38,032 nt of DNA from NCBI GenBank assembly GCA_964399265.1, contig CAYNQF010000016.1, positions 1 through 38,032 of the forward strand. The letters are read 5' to 3'. The translations under genes and the position numbers were made by a program. The stretch comes from WJLY01 sp964399265 (GTDB lineage: Bacteria > Joyebacterota > Joyebacteria > Joyebacterales > Joyebacteraceae). Under the pieces are notes generated by a model. It was not told the origin of the DNA and did no database searches. It saw only the letters and a program-made list of their open reading frames with translations. Shown one piece after another: positions 8,813 to 19,400 of the stretch. Position 1 is the stretch's first letter. Each line of letters begins with the position of its first letter.

Positions 8813-8874
8813 GATGTCACGCTCCGTAGCGGGTCATAAACTCGTCAAACGGGCCATGCCCGGCTCCCAACAGG

Positions 8875-9756
8875 TCAACGCAGTTTGATGGCCTTCGTTC
8901 TTGCGGCCGCGTGCCCGCCGCGGAATTCGATGAGATAGACGCCCGGCGCCGCCGGCACGTTGTTCTCGTTCATGCCGTCCCACTCGATCTCACCACGCCG
9001 AGCGGTTGAGGGGATGCTGAGACGACGCACTAGTCTCCCGGCAGCGTCGTACACGCGGATCCGGCCGGATGACCCAGGCCCGGAGAACGAGAAGGGTATC
9101 CTCGTCCAGACGGTGAACGGATTGGGCACCGGAGGGCCGAGCGAAGTGACTCCAAGACCTCCGTCTACCGACGACGACGGCACGTAGATGTCAGCGTCTC
9201 CAACGGTCGCAACGGGGAGAGGGTCCCTGATGGTGTTGGTGAGCCGTATCGTGTCGACATGCGCACGCGTGTACCCGATGGCGTCCGGGAGCACCCTGAA
9301 CCTGAGGTGGAGAAGCTCACCGGGAGGAGCGACGTAGGTCCCCGAGCCGAACACCGTGTCAAAGAAGTGCCAGAACCCGGGCTCTTCCTCTTCGTGGACG
9401 AACCAGGTCATCACGCCACTGTCGACGTAGAGGCTCCCCTCAACGGCCTCCACGAGCTCAACGAGCTCGGGGTCGAAGGACATGTAGAGCTGGTAGCTCG
9501 CCACGGAGTCTCCGCAATCGTCGACGCGGAAGCTCAGCTCGAACTCCTCATTCGGTGTTGCTGAGATCTCGCCGGGCTCCATGAACACCCCAGGAGCTGC
9601 GCACGCGAGCCCGGCCAAGCAAAAAAACAAGAGCGCGGCGACGAACGGCTGCACGAGAAGCAGCAGCCTGATGATGGCCTTGCCCAGGACCGGGCCGGCT
9701 CCGCGCCGGGGCCGGACATCGGGGAGCCTGGCACTCTCCTCGGTCTGCACCTTCAT
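8875..9756 (-). CDS. Exported cohesin-like protein with FlgD/T9SS-like tail
   Basis: 293 aa. A 25-residue charged N-region precedes a hydrophobic segment (about 26-54, cleavage near ACAA). The cohesin-like domain (about 57-192) shows VFMEPGEISATPNEEFEL, YQLYMSFDPELVELVEAVEG, PPGELLHLRFRV and DTIRLTNTIRDPL. A short linker leads to the tail (about 204-293): PVPNPFTVWTRIPF, IRVYDAAGRLVRRL, EWDGMNENN, PGVYLIEF. The ATG at 9756 has GGAGGGTG upstream. The unusually long N-region could mean a later start or a long signal peptide; no methionine lies between. Architecture equals that of the 260-aa protein at 5466-6248. It sits 62 bp upstream of the 816-aa protein gene and 86 bp downstream of a beta-helix protein gene, consistent with one transcript. 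Confidence 0.87.
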   Translation of the reverse strand: MKVQTEESARLPDVRPRRGAGPVLGKAIIRLLLLVQPFVAALLFFCLAGLACAAPGVFMEPGEISATPNEEFELSFRVDDCGDSVASYQLYMSFDPELVELVEAVEGSLYVDSGVMTWFVHEEEEPGFWHFFDTVFGSGTYVAPPGELLHLRFRVLPDAIGYTRAHVDTIRLTNTIRDPLPVATVGDADIYVPSSSVDGGLGVTSLGPPVPNPFTVWTRIPFSFSGPGSSGRIRVYDAAGRLVRRLSIPSTARRGEIEWDGMNENNVPAAPGVYLIEFRGGHAAARTKAIKLR

Positions 9757-9800
9757 TTCACCCTCCGCTCTCGGAACGCCCTGCGGCGTCGAGGGTCTCA

Positions 9801-9832
9801 GGTGGGTCCCGGGCAGGAGCCCGGGACCCACC
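9801..9832 (-). repeat. Perfect 14-bp intercistronic hairpin
   Basis: GGTGGGTCCCGGGC (9801-9814) pairs perfectly with GCCCGGGACCCACC (9819-9832) around a 4-nt loop AGGA. It begins 10 nt after the stop of the beta-helix gene (9843) and ends before the next ribosome site. No T-run follows on the minus strand, so it is more likely an mRNA 3'-end stabiliser or processing hairpin than a full terminator. Confidence 0.85.
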
Positions 9833-9842
9833 ACAGATCGAT

Positions 9843-12800
9843 CTACTTCAGAAGAAGCATCTTCTGCGATCCGCGATATTCCTCTGCCTGCATCACGCAG
9901 AAGTAGACGCCGCTCCCGACCTCAGCGCCGGTGGCGTCCCTACCGTCCCACGTCGTCTCATGACGTCCGGCGTCAAGCGAACCGTCCTCGAGCACACGAA
10001 CGAGCCGGCCCGTGACGTCGTACACGCAGATCGACACGTGAGCTTCGCGAGGCACGTCGAACCTTACGCTGGTCTTCGGGTTGAACGGGTTCGGCGCGTT
10101 GCCGACGAGCCGGAACGCGTCGGGCGATCCGGGCTTCGCGTCGAGACCCTCGAGATCCACATTGACGGGCTGATTGTCCGCCCCCCGCAAAACGGCGTCG
10201 GAGAAGCGGATCGAGTACTCGTCACCGACTGCACGGAACGTGAGGTACGCGACGTCACCGGAACCGCCGATCGTCACATCGGTCCCGAGCACCGCGAGGT
10301 CGACCTGGACTCCGGCATCGGTCTCCTTGCTCCAGAAGAACACGGGAGCAATGGGAGAGCTCATGTCGTCGGCCAGTCTGGCGCCTACGAACTCGAGATC
10401 AGCCGCGTCGCACGCGAGCACGGCAGACATTCCCTTGACCTGCCCGGTGTTGCCTCTGAGCGACAGCGCGACCTCGAACAGACCGTCCTCCCCCATCGGG
10501 CGGGGGACGAGCGCCAGCTGCAGCGGGCCGCCAACGCCGGACTCGGGAAGGAACGGCGCGATCCGCGGACTCACGACCCCGTAGTTCATCGCGAAGACCA
10601 TGAGGTCTTCGAAGCCGACGAAGCCGTCGGGCGTCGGAATGCCCACACGGCTGTAGTCGTCGGTCGGACCGACGTCACACTGGTTGTCGGGCCAGGCGGG
10701 CGCGGTCACGAAGTAGGTGCCGCCGAGCTTGTCGATGTCGTCGTCGTTGACGAGCCCGTTGTAGCCCCACACGCCCATCGACTGCGCCACATCTCCGAGC
10801 CAGTAATTGGTGCAGCGGTCGCGCGCACCGACATCGGCCGGGCCGTAGTGGAGCACCTGGTCGCAGGCGAAGGCCTGGAAGTAGTAGATGTCCCTCTCGC
10901 TGCCGTCGCCCGCGTAGCTGACGGTGTAGGCCATGCCCGTGCCGGTCCAGACGTCCGTCCCGTCGTTCTGATCAGCCGGATAGGAGGGACTGAGGACGGC
11001 GTATGTTGGGTAACCACCCCACGCATTGGACTGGATCTGGAGCTGATAGAAGTTGATGTCGGTGGCCGTCGGGTCGTCCCAACCAAGGACCGCCTCATTG
11101 TGAGACGGAGCGGCCGTGAACCCGGTGATGGCCGTGGGCGCAGTGTTGTCGGCAATGATGGTGTCGTCGTCCGGAACGGCCGCATTGCCCATGTCGTCGG
11201 CCGCGTCCACGGTGACGGTCACCGTTCCGTCGGACGGCGCGCAGATCACGCTCGTGATCGCGGTCGTCCAGATAGCGACTCCACCCGAGTAGGAGTCGGG
11301 ATTCACCGCCGCCCCCCCACCGAGGCCGGTGAGGTCAGCCGTGATGTTCGACGCATCGAACGCAGGATCATCATCCAGCACAGTCGCGGTCACACGCGCG
11401 GCGTCGGTGTCTTTGATGTAGTCGTCGGTGTGCGCGAGCGTGAGGTTCTCGATCCACACATCGCTGACGGTCGGGACGGCAACATCCACAATGAGAAGAC
11501 CGTCGTCCTCGTAGACGCCGGTGATCGGAGCGTTGTACCTGTCACGGACACTGAGAACGGTGATGTCGATCGGACTGGTTCCCACGTCCTCGCCTGTGAA
11601 CTCGACCGTGAACAAGGTCCCGGGTCCCACGGCACCATCGAGTGCGCCCAGAAGCGCGCCGTCGACCGTGATCTCGTCCGTGCCGGGCTGCGCCCAGAAG
11701 AACGTGGTGCCGAGGTCCGTCAGGAGCGACCCCTGAGCGACGTGTGCCGTGGAGGTGCTCACCACGCTTCCGTCCCATGCGAGCTTGATCGAGTAGCCGT
11801 AGAGCGGAGCGCTTCCGCCGCCCAGGTATTTGACCGCGATCGTCTTGGTCGGCTCCGCCACCGAGAGGTACTCGGGGTCAGGCACACACACGATGCTGCC
11901 GGAGAGATACGGCTCGTAGTCCACGAGGCCGTGGATCGCGTCGCCGGAGCGGACGGCATTCGACTCCTTCACACTCACAAAGCCGCGTTCAGGAAGCTCT
12001 CCGCCGAACGGTGACGCCGGCGGCGCACCCGGGCGCGTGCCGGTCGCGCCTCTCAGAACAGCAGGCCCTCCCGGATCGCCCCAGTAGCAGTCCTCGGCCA
12101 CGATGGTCTGAGTGAAGTCGTTCCAGATCGCCGCCTCGGCGTTCCCGCTGAACGCCGTCTCCGTGACCTCGCAATCCACGTTGTTGGCGTTGCCGGAGGC
12201 GTCGGCCGTCCAGATGCCGTCATACCCGGAGGTGTTCAGGAACGCGCACCCGCTCATCTCCACGTTCAGGTCGCCGTTGCTCCACCCGGAGTAGTAACCG
12301 CCACCCCAGGGATCCTCGCCGCTACCCCAGAGGTCGAGACCGTCGCCCGTGTTGTCGTGGAACGAGCAGTCCGTGACACCGAGATTGAGGTCGCAGTCGT
12401 CGTTGGCAAGATGGGCAACGAAGCCCCAGCCGTTCTCGTAGATCTCGAGGCCCGTGAGCGTGACGTTGACGGGAGCCGAGTTGGTGTAGATCCAGTGCCA
12501 GTCGGAGAAGCTGATGCCGGTCTGGCAGTCGTGCACGACGTCGTCAACCATGTCAACGTCGCCGCTCTCCATGAGCAGAATGCCGGTCGCGGTCCAGTCT
12601 TCACCATCGTACGCCACACCCGAGACCAGGTTCCGGGCGGTGCTGCCGGTCGCCCCGTAGGAAAGCTGCATGCCGTTTCCGGCGTTGTATCCCGTCGGCG
12701 CGTTGGTGATGACGTTGTCCTCTACCGTGAACGTGTACTGCGGCCCCATGACAAGGAACCCGCACTTCTGGAAGTTCGGGATCTCGTTGTCCGAGAACAC

Positions 12801-13340
12801 GATCGAGTAGCTCCCGGCGTCGGTGCCATGCGTGGCCGCAACGCTAACCACGCTCTGAGCGCCGGGCTGCGACGCGTAGAGCACGTCCTCGACGCTACAC
12901 TCGGTGATCGACCCGCTGGCGTCGAAGTAGTGAATGCCGTAGAAGTCGGCAGCGCCCAACTCGAGGCCATCCACGGTGAGTCCGGAGATGTTCACCGTGC
13001 ACGGTCCGACGACACCTATGATCGGGTCTACCGTCTTGATCGCACCGCTCCACTGTGTGATGTTGTAGGTAGTTCTGCTCCCCAGGTCGACCGCTTCGAC
13101 GATCGTCGACCCGATGCCGGCGCCGACGATGTCGACGCTCTTGCCTTCAATCTTGAGCTGCTCGGTGTACGTGCCCGCCGCAACGTGTATGACGTCGCCC
13201 GATGCCGCGGCCGCGTCGATCGCCGCCTGTATCGTGGCGTAGCCACTGGGCACGTTGATGTCGGCGGCGCCCGCGGGGCTCAGCGCTGCAAGGGCGAACA
13301 CCGCTGCGAGCGCACAAAGTGCGTAGCTCTTGCCACTCAT
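9843..13340 (-). CDS. Exported beta-helix protein with cohesin-like, dockerin-like and FlgD-tail modules
   Basis: 1165 aa. Signal peptide about 1-26 (SPAGAA), then the NosD/pectate-lyase-like start INVPSGYATIQAAIDAAAASGDVIHVAAGTYTEQ in two pieces and a right-handed parallel beta-helix to about 430. Cohesin-like 1 lies at about 482-622 (LYGYSIKLAWDGSVV, VDGALLGALDG, GPGTLFTVEFTGE). An Ig-like segment (about 625-735) and FN3-like domain (about 735-845) follow. The dockerin-like module (about 845-926) has YNGLVNDDDIDKLGG and PDGFVGFEDLMVFAMNYG. Cohesin-like 2 is about 935-1070 and the tail 1080-1165 (NAPNPFNPKTSVRFDVP). ATG at 13340 is chosen over a GTG six codons upstream because the signal peptide begins there. 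The last 680 residues match the 1976-aa neighbour closely, also at DNA level, so the two are tandem paralogues. No enzymatic residues of a pectate lyase are identifiable. Confidence 0.9.
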   Translation of the reverse strand: MSGKSYALCALAAVFALAALSPAGAADINVPSGYATIQAAIDAAAASGDVIHVAAGTYTEQLKIEGKSVDIVGAGIGSTIVEAVDLGSRTTYNITQWSGAIKTVDPIIGVVGPCTVNISGLTVDGLELGAADFYGIHYFDASGSITECSVEDVLYASQPGAQSVVSVAATHGTDAGSYSIVFSDNEIPNFQKCGFLVMGPQYTFTVEDNVITNAPTGYNAGNGMQLSYGATGSTARNLVSGVAYDGEDWTATGILLMESGDVDMVDDVVHDCQTGISFSDWHWIYTNSAPVNVTLTGLEIYENGWGFVAHLANDDCDLNLGVTDCSFHDNTGDGLDLWGSGEDPWGGGYYSGWSNGDLNVEMSGCAFLNTSGYDGIWTADASGNANNVDCEVTETAFSGNAEAAIWNDFTQTIVAEDCYWGDPGGPAVLRGATGTRPGAPPASPFGGELPERGFVSVKESNAVRSGDAIHGLVDYEPYLSGSIVCVPDPEYLSVAEPTKTIAVKYLGGGSAPLYGYSIKLAWDGSVVSTSTAHVAQGSLLTDLGTTFFWAQPGTDEITVDGALLGALDGAVGPGTLFTVEFTGEDVGTSPIDITVLSVRDRYNAPITGVYEDDGLLIVDVAVPTVSDVWIENLTLAHTDDYIKDTDAARVTATVLDDDPAFDASNITADLTGLGGGAAVNPDSYSGGVAIWTTAITSVICAPSDGTVTVTVDAADDMGNAAVPDDDTIIADNTAPTAITGFTAAPSHNEAVLGWDDPTATDINFYQLQIQSNAWGGYPTYAVLSPSYPADQNDGTDVWTGTGMAYTVSYAGDGSERDIYYFQAFACDQVLHYGPADVGARDRCTNYWLGDVAQSMGVWGYNGLVNDDDIDKLGGTYFVTAPAWPDNQCDVGPTDDYSRVGIPTPDGFVGFEDLMVFAMNYGVVSPRIAPFLPESGVGGPLQLALVPRPMGEDGLFEVALSLRGNTGQVKGMSAVLACDAADLEFVGARLADDMSSPIAPVFFWSKETDAGVQVDLAVLGTDVTIGGSGDVAYLTFRAVGDEYSIRFSDAVLRGADNQPVNVDLEGLDAKPGSPDAFRLVGNAPNPFNPKTSVRFDVPREAHVSICVYDVTGRLVRVLEDGSLDAGRHETTWDGRDATGAEVGSGVYFCVMQAEEYRGSQKMLLLK

Positions 13341-13378
13341 GCTCCCTGCTCCCTCCACTCGCTCTCGCCGCCGCTCTC

Positions 13379-13417
13379 GGCGGGAGGACCGGTCACGCGC
13401 TTGCCGGTCCCCCCGCC
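13379..13417 (-). repeat. Intercistronic hairpin, 14-bp stem with one mismatch
   Basis: GGCGGGAGGACCGG (13379-13392) pairs with CCGGTCCCCCCGCC (13404-13417); one A-C mismatch, 11-nt loop. It lies in the 130-bp space between the two beta-helix genes, downstream of a second hairpin at 13434-13453. No T-tract follows on the minus strand. Confidence 0.75.
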
Positions 13418-13433
13418 ACGACGAGCGGTCTGA

Positions 13434-13453
13434 CGGCCGGGGGCAGCCGGCCG
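13434..13453 (-). repeat. Intercistronic hairpin, 7-bp perfect stem
   Basis: CGGCCGG (13434-13440) pairs with CCGGCCG (13447-13453) around GGGCAG. It starts 17 nt after the stop of the 1976-aa protein gene and is the first of two hairpins in series on the transcript. Confidence 0.65.
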
Positions 13454-13470
13454 CCGAACCCTGGCCTCGT

Positions 13471-16400
13471 CTACTTCAGGAGCGTCATCTTTCTACTGTC
13501 GCGGAAGCCGGGGGCCTCCATCACGCAGAAGTAGATGCCGCTGCCTACCGATTCTCCCCTGTCGCTGCGGCCGTCCCACACGATCTGATGGGCGCCCGCG
13601 TCCTGAACACCGTCAACCAGCGTGCGGACCAGCCGACCGGCCACGTCGTACACGCGCACCGACACCTCGGAGTCGCGCGGCACGTCGTATGCGACGGTCG
13701 TAACGGGATTGAACGGGTTAGGAGTGTTCTGAACCAGACGGAACACGCTCGGGACCTCGGGCTTCACGTCCAGTCCCCCGAGCTCGGCCGTCAGGTCCTC
13801 GTTGTCGGCACCACGCAGCACCGCGTCCAGGAACGCAAGCGAGCAACCGCCGGCAAGCGGCCTGAACGTCAGCACCGCGACCTCGCCGGAACCACCGATG
13901 GTCATGCCGGTTCCGAGCACCGCGAGGTCGACCTGGACTGTCCCATCGCCAATCCCGCTCCAGAAGAAGACCGGAGCCAGAGGCGAGTACATGTCTTCAG
14001 TGGCCTGAGCGCCGACGAACTCGAGGGCCGCGGGGTCGTACTCGACAACCGTCGAGATGCCCTTGACCTCTCCCGCGTTCCCGGCCAGGCTCAGCGCCAC
14101 CTCAAAGACGTCATCGTCAGAGCGCAGCTCTTTCAGCGTCAGCATCAGGGCGCCTTCCGGTGTCCCGTCGAGGAAAGGAACGATCCGCGGGCTCACGACA
14201 CCGTAGTTCATCGCGAACATCATGAGGTCTTCGAAGCTCACGAAGTCGTCGGGTTCGGGGATGCCCAGCCTGCTGTAGTCGTCCGTCGGTCCGACGTCGC
14301 ACTGCAGGAAGTCGCCCGACGGCACTCCGCCGTACGTCCCGCCGAGCTTGTCGATGTCCGCTCCGTTCACGAGGCCGTTGTAGCCCCAGACACCCAGAGA
14401 CGTCGCGACGTCGCCCAGCCAGTAGTTGGTGGCCCGGTCCTGTCCGCCCGCATCGACCACCGAGTAGTTCAGCGCCCAGTCGTAGACGAACGCGCTGTAG
14501 TAGTAGATGTCGCGGGCCAAGATGCTGTGGACGCCGCCGTCCGCGTCACCGGAGAACGCCTCACCGTCGCCGGCCGTCTCGTCGGCCGGATAGGCCGGCG
14601 CCGCGGTGTCGTAGAGCGGGTAGTCACCCCACGCGGCATAGCGGACGAGAACGCCGTAGTAGTTGGCGTCGGCGCCGGAAGCGTCGTTCCAGCTGAGGAT
14701 GACCTCCTCGTGGGCCGGCGCCGAGACGAAACCGGTCACCTTGTCGGGCGGCGTGTTATCGACGACGATCCCGTCGCTGCCGGTGCCAACGTTGCCGAGA
14801 CCGTCCGTCACGGTGATCGTTACCGTGTGAACGCCGTCGGCCGTCAGCTCAACGTCCTCGAGCGCCACAGTCCAGGTTGCGACGCTGCCGGAGTAGTCCT
14901 CCGCGGGCACGGCAGTGCCTCCACCGACCAGGAGAGCCGAGAAGTCGGCCGTTATGTCGCTCCCGGTGAGCGGGTAGTCGTCGGTCACCGTCGCGGTCAG
15001 TTCGAGATAGTCGTGGTCCTTGGCATAGTCGTCGGTGTGCGACAGCGTCAGGTTCGCTATGTAAGCATCGGCAACTACGGGGTTGGTCGTGTCGACCCTG
15101 ATGAGCCCGTCGTCCTCGTAGAAACCGGACAGAGGCTGGTTGAGCTTGTCGCGCACCTTGACGACAGTGATGTCGACCGGCGTCTCGCCATAGGAGTCGG
15201 CGGTGTACGCCAGCGTGAACATCGTTCCGGGACCGGTGACCCCGTCCTGAGCACCAAGCAGCACGCAATCGATCGTCCTGGTGCCGCCGGTTCCATAGAC
15301 GAAGAACTGGGTCGTCCCGGCGTCGGACAGCAGCGTTCCCTGCGTGATGCCGGTCAGGTCCGCCACTGTGTCGTCCCAGGTGACCGTGACCGAATAGCCG
15401 TACATCATCCCACCGCCGCCACCGAGGTACTCGACGTCGATCGTGCCCGACGTCACTCCCTCGGTCAGGTCGAGCGGATCCGGATCGCAGACGATGTTCT
15501 CACCGCCGCTTTTGCCGATCCAGGGATCGTAGAGGACGTGGCTGCTGACCTCGTCCCCCGTACCGGGGCCGACGCCGGCAGGTCCGGATGCGTCACCCCA
15601 CCACGTGTGGGTGGCATCGACGTCGACGCTGGAGTAGTTGTGGCATCCGTCCCCGGAATTCCCGAAGACGCTGTTGTCTGTGAGCACTATGTTCGACGGA
15701 GTACCGTCGACCCCTATGCCATGCCCGACTCCGGAGAACCCGTTCCACGACCCGTCGTTTCCATGGATCACGTTGTACCGCGCCGTGACGTTCGACGGCC
15801 CATCCTTGAGGCTGAGGGCGCCGACGGACCATCCGTCGCCCGCCGCGTTCGTGATGTTGTTGCGCTCGATGACGGCTCCGTCCGACGCCACGAAGGCTAT
15901 TCCCGACTCCATGGCTCCGTCGACGCGGTTGTCGCAGATGGACACGTTGTCCGACGGTCCCGTGGCCGTCCAGTCGTACCCGACCCAGATACCCTGATTG
16001 CCCGAGTTGACCACCTCGTTGCCGGTCACGTTGGCCCCGTCGCACTCGCGCGCGATGAAGATGCCGTCCGAGGCGCTGTCGGAGACGGAACAACCAGAGA
16101 CAGTGAGGTTGGTGAATACCAGTGCGTAGACGCTCGAGTAGCACTCCGAGACCGTGACGTCCTCGAGGGTGCACCCGTCGTGGAACACGTAGCCCTCGGC
16201 GGCCGTGTCGTGAGCGTAATCACGGAAGAGGACGCCGTATCCGTTGCTGTTCACCGCGTCTCCGGAGAATCCCGAAACAGTGAGGTTGCGCACGGTGACC
16301 CCGCCGGCAGCAACGTGCACGCCCTTGGGCCAGTAGGCGCCGGACGTTCCGACGCCACCGATCGATCCATCGATGATGGTGCCGTCCTCGGATTCGCCTA

Positions 16401-19400
16401 TCAGACTCATTCCGTCGTGGGTGATATAGGCGGCCACGCCCGTCACGGGGTCGGCTCCATAAACGCCGTCCATCACGTAGACGGTGCTGCCCACGGCAAG
16501 ATCGATACCCTCCTGGATCCGGGTTGCGCTGCCGGTCTGTTCGCTGTCGTCGTCGACGTAGAGCACGGAGTAGTCCCCGGTGAAGCCCGGGTCATCCGCC
16601 GTGCCGCCGCCGAGCCAAGGCGTGTAGTCGACCACTCCGTCGATGTCGAGGGCCACCGCGTCGGGGTCGGTCACGCCCCAGTAGTTGCCCGAGGCGTCCA
16701 CGTGCGGACCGGTCCTGTTCCACAGAGCCTTGCCGCCGGTGTTGACTACGGCATTCCCGGTCACGGTGACCGTGCCCGAGAACGCACCCGCGTTGATTCC
16801 CTCGAACGTGGAACCGTCGATGTAGTTGTTCGAGATCGTCACGTCGGTGGCGCCCCAGAACTCGATGGGCCGCACCGTGTTGGTGAGGGTGTTGCCCGTG
16901 ATCACCGCACTGCCGGCATTCAGGTAGACGCCGGCAAACGAGCAATCCCTGGCCGTGTTGTCGGCGACCGTGGTCGTCCCGGAGTTCCCCCCGTCGACCT
17001 GAACGAACCTCGTGCCGCCGGTGAAGTCGTTGTACTGCACGCTGTTGCTGCCCGAGCCTGTCGTCCCGACCACATAGATGCCGTACAGAAGTCCGCCGGA
17101 GGTGGGCATGACGATGGTGTTGCCGTCGTCAGGAGTCGGACCGCCGATGACGTTGCCGGTCGACCCGCCGCTGATGCTGATGGCCTTGTCGGGGATGGTC
17201 GTGGAGGCAGTTATCACGTTCGATGAGATCTGGTTGTTGTTGGAGGCGTCGATGCCGATATCGAACGAGAGGTTGTTGAGCAGAGTATTGCCGGCCACGG
17301 ACGAACCGTCCGAATCGAGCAGGAAGATGCCGTACTTGCAGTTCTCGACGTGATTGCCGCCGCCCACCACGCCCAGATCGACCCCATCCGACTTGTGGGC
17401 GTAGATGCCCACAGCCGCCCACGGGCTCGAGCGCGTGTGATCTCTCACGGTGTTGCCCGTGACCAGGCCGTCGCCGCCGTAGCCGACCAAGATGCCATTG
17501 AGGCAGAGTGCGGACCCCGTGAGGTCGTTGTCGCTGACGACCGCATACGGATCCGCGCCCGCGCCGTCGTCGCCGTTCACGGTGATGCCGTCACGGGTGT
17601 AGCCGCTCAGTGTGTTGTCGTCGAGAGTGAGGTCAGAGTCTCCGTACACCCTAACACCCCAGCTCTCATACTCGACCGCCGCGAAGTTCTCGATGGTGCA
17701 GGAGTAGAGCCCCGCACCGACACCAATCACGTCTCTCATGAATACGCCAACGAGTCCGCTTGTACCCTCGCTCTTGCTCTCCCCGTTGCCGTCGAAGGTG
17801 AAGCCCTCGACTCTCACGTCGATCGTTCCGCCGGGGGCGAACGCTGCGAGGATGTAGTCCCAGGTGTCGGTTCCGTTGGCAACCGCCCCGGGGCGGTCAG
17901 CGGCCGGAGCCGTGACCGTAGTCAAGTTCTCCCCGGCGCCGGTGAGTGTGAGCGACTTGTTGATCGTCAGCTGCTCCTCGTACGTCCCCGGGAACACACT
18001 GACCGTCGCCCCGACGCCGGCAGCATCGATCGCGTCCTGAATGGAATCGTTGGTGCCAATCGGGATCGGTGACGCCGTGGGAGGAGCAGCGTACCACGGG
18101 CTGTAGTCGACCATCTCGTTGACGGCGCCTCCGGCCTTGACGGGAGTCGAGGGCCCATCCGCGTCGCCCCACCAGTTCTCCTCGAAATCCTGGGCCTCGG
18201 CCGTATCCATGTACGCGGCGTAGCCACCGTTGTCGTGTATGCTGTTCCCGTGGGCCGACAGCTCGATGGTCCCGCCACCCTCATACGCATAGAGACCGAA
18301 GTCCCAGTGGCTGACATCGCTGTTCGTCACGTCGACGGTAAGGGTGCCTCCCGTGCAGTAGGGGAATATGCCCGCCTCATCGGCAACGTAGGTGCCGGTG
18401 AATGTACATCCATCGACCGAGAGGCTCATGCCGGCCCGCGTGTTCTTCACGGAGTAGTCTTCCGCCACGGGGCTCGGAAGGAGGGGAGCATGCTCTGCAC
18501 CCGCCTTCGAACCGCTCGCGTATGCGATGACGGCAGAGACCACACACTCCGTTGCCGTGGACCCCGTCACGCTGCAGTCGTTGTCGTAGGCGTAGATGCT
18601 GGTCTGATTGCCACTGAGGACCATGCCGGAGACGTCGACCGCGGCGCCGCCCTGAAGGAGAAATCCGGATCCCGTCCACGTGTCTCCCACGTACCAGTTG
18701 CCGTAGACCTCGCAGTCGGTCAGGGTCCCTCCTGACCCGTACCCGGTCTGAATGCCGTTCTGCGCGGTCACGGTCGTAGCGCCTTCGCCGATCGTGACAA
18801 CACGCGTCATGTCCACGGTCAGGCCTGAGCCCAGCAGCGCCACCGCGGTCTTCTGGTAGTCGTCAACCAGAACATCCGTGAGAACGATGGCGTACGGTCC
18901 GCCCGTGTCGTTGTAGGAGTAGATTCCCACGCCGTGCTGTACGCCGCTGAAAGGGTCGTCCGTCACCCTCAGGACCTCCACGTCCGTCACAGCACCGTCC
19001 GCATTCCAGAAGGAGATCCCTTCGAACTTGTAGTTGCTGTTGCCCTTCCGGTCTCCGTCCACGGTGAGGTTCGAGAGGGTGACCCCGGTCGCGCCGTCGA
19101 TGAACACAACGGGGTAGTGGTCGTAGGATGTGGCGAAGTAATCGGGAAGAGAGGCCGGAGACTTGATGATGGTAGAGCCTACGCCCGACCCTGTGAGGGC
19201 CAGGTCGCTCGTCTGTATGTGAACCTGCTCCGTGTACGTCCCCGCCGCTATCACGATCACGTCGGCAGGAGCGGCAGCGTCAACGGCAGCCTGGACCGAG
19301 GCGTAGTCTTCAGGCACGTTGATCGTCGCACCGAAGACCGGCACGGCCGCGAGCAAGAGCGCGACCACCCCGATCAGAAGAAGTCCCGTCCGCGATTTCA

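Noticed and set aside
13330..17226. Very long open reading frame on the plus strand, antisense to the beta-helix genes
   Set aside because: Composition is rich in Arg, Val, Asp and His with no domain, and it mirrors codon bias of the minus-strand gene. The minus strand has a signal peptide, clear modules and ribosome sites. Similar plus-strand frames at 9960-12014, 33750-35534 and 36584-37771 were rejected for the same reason.
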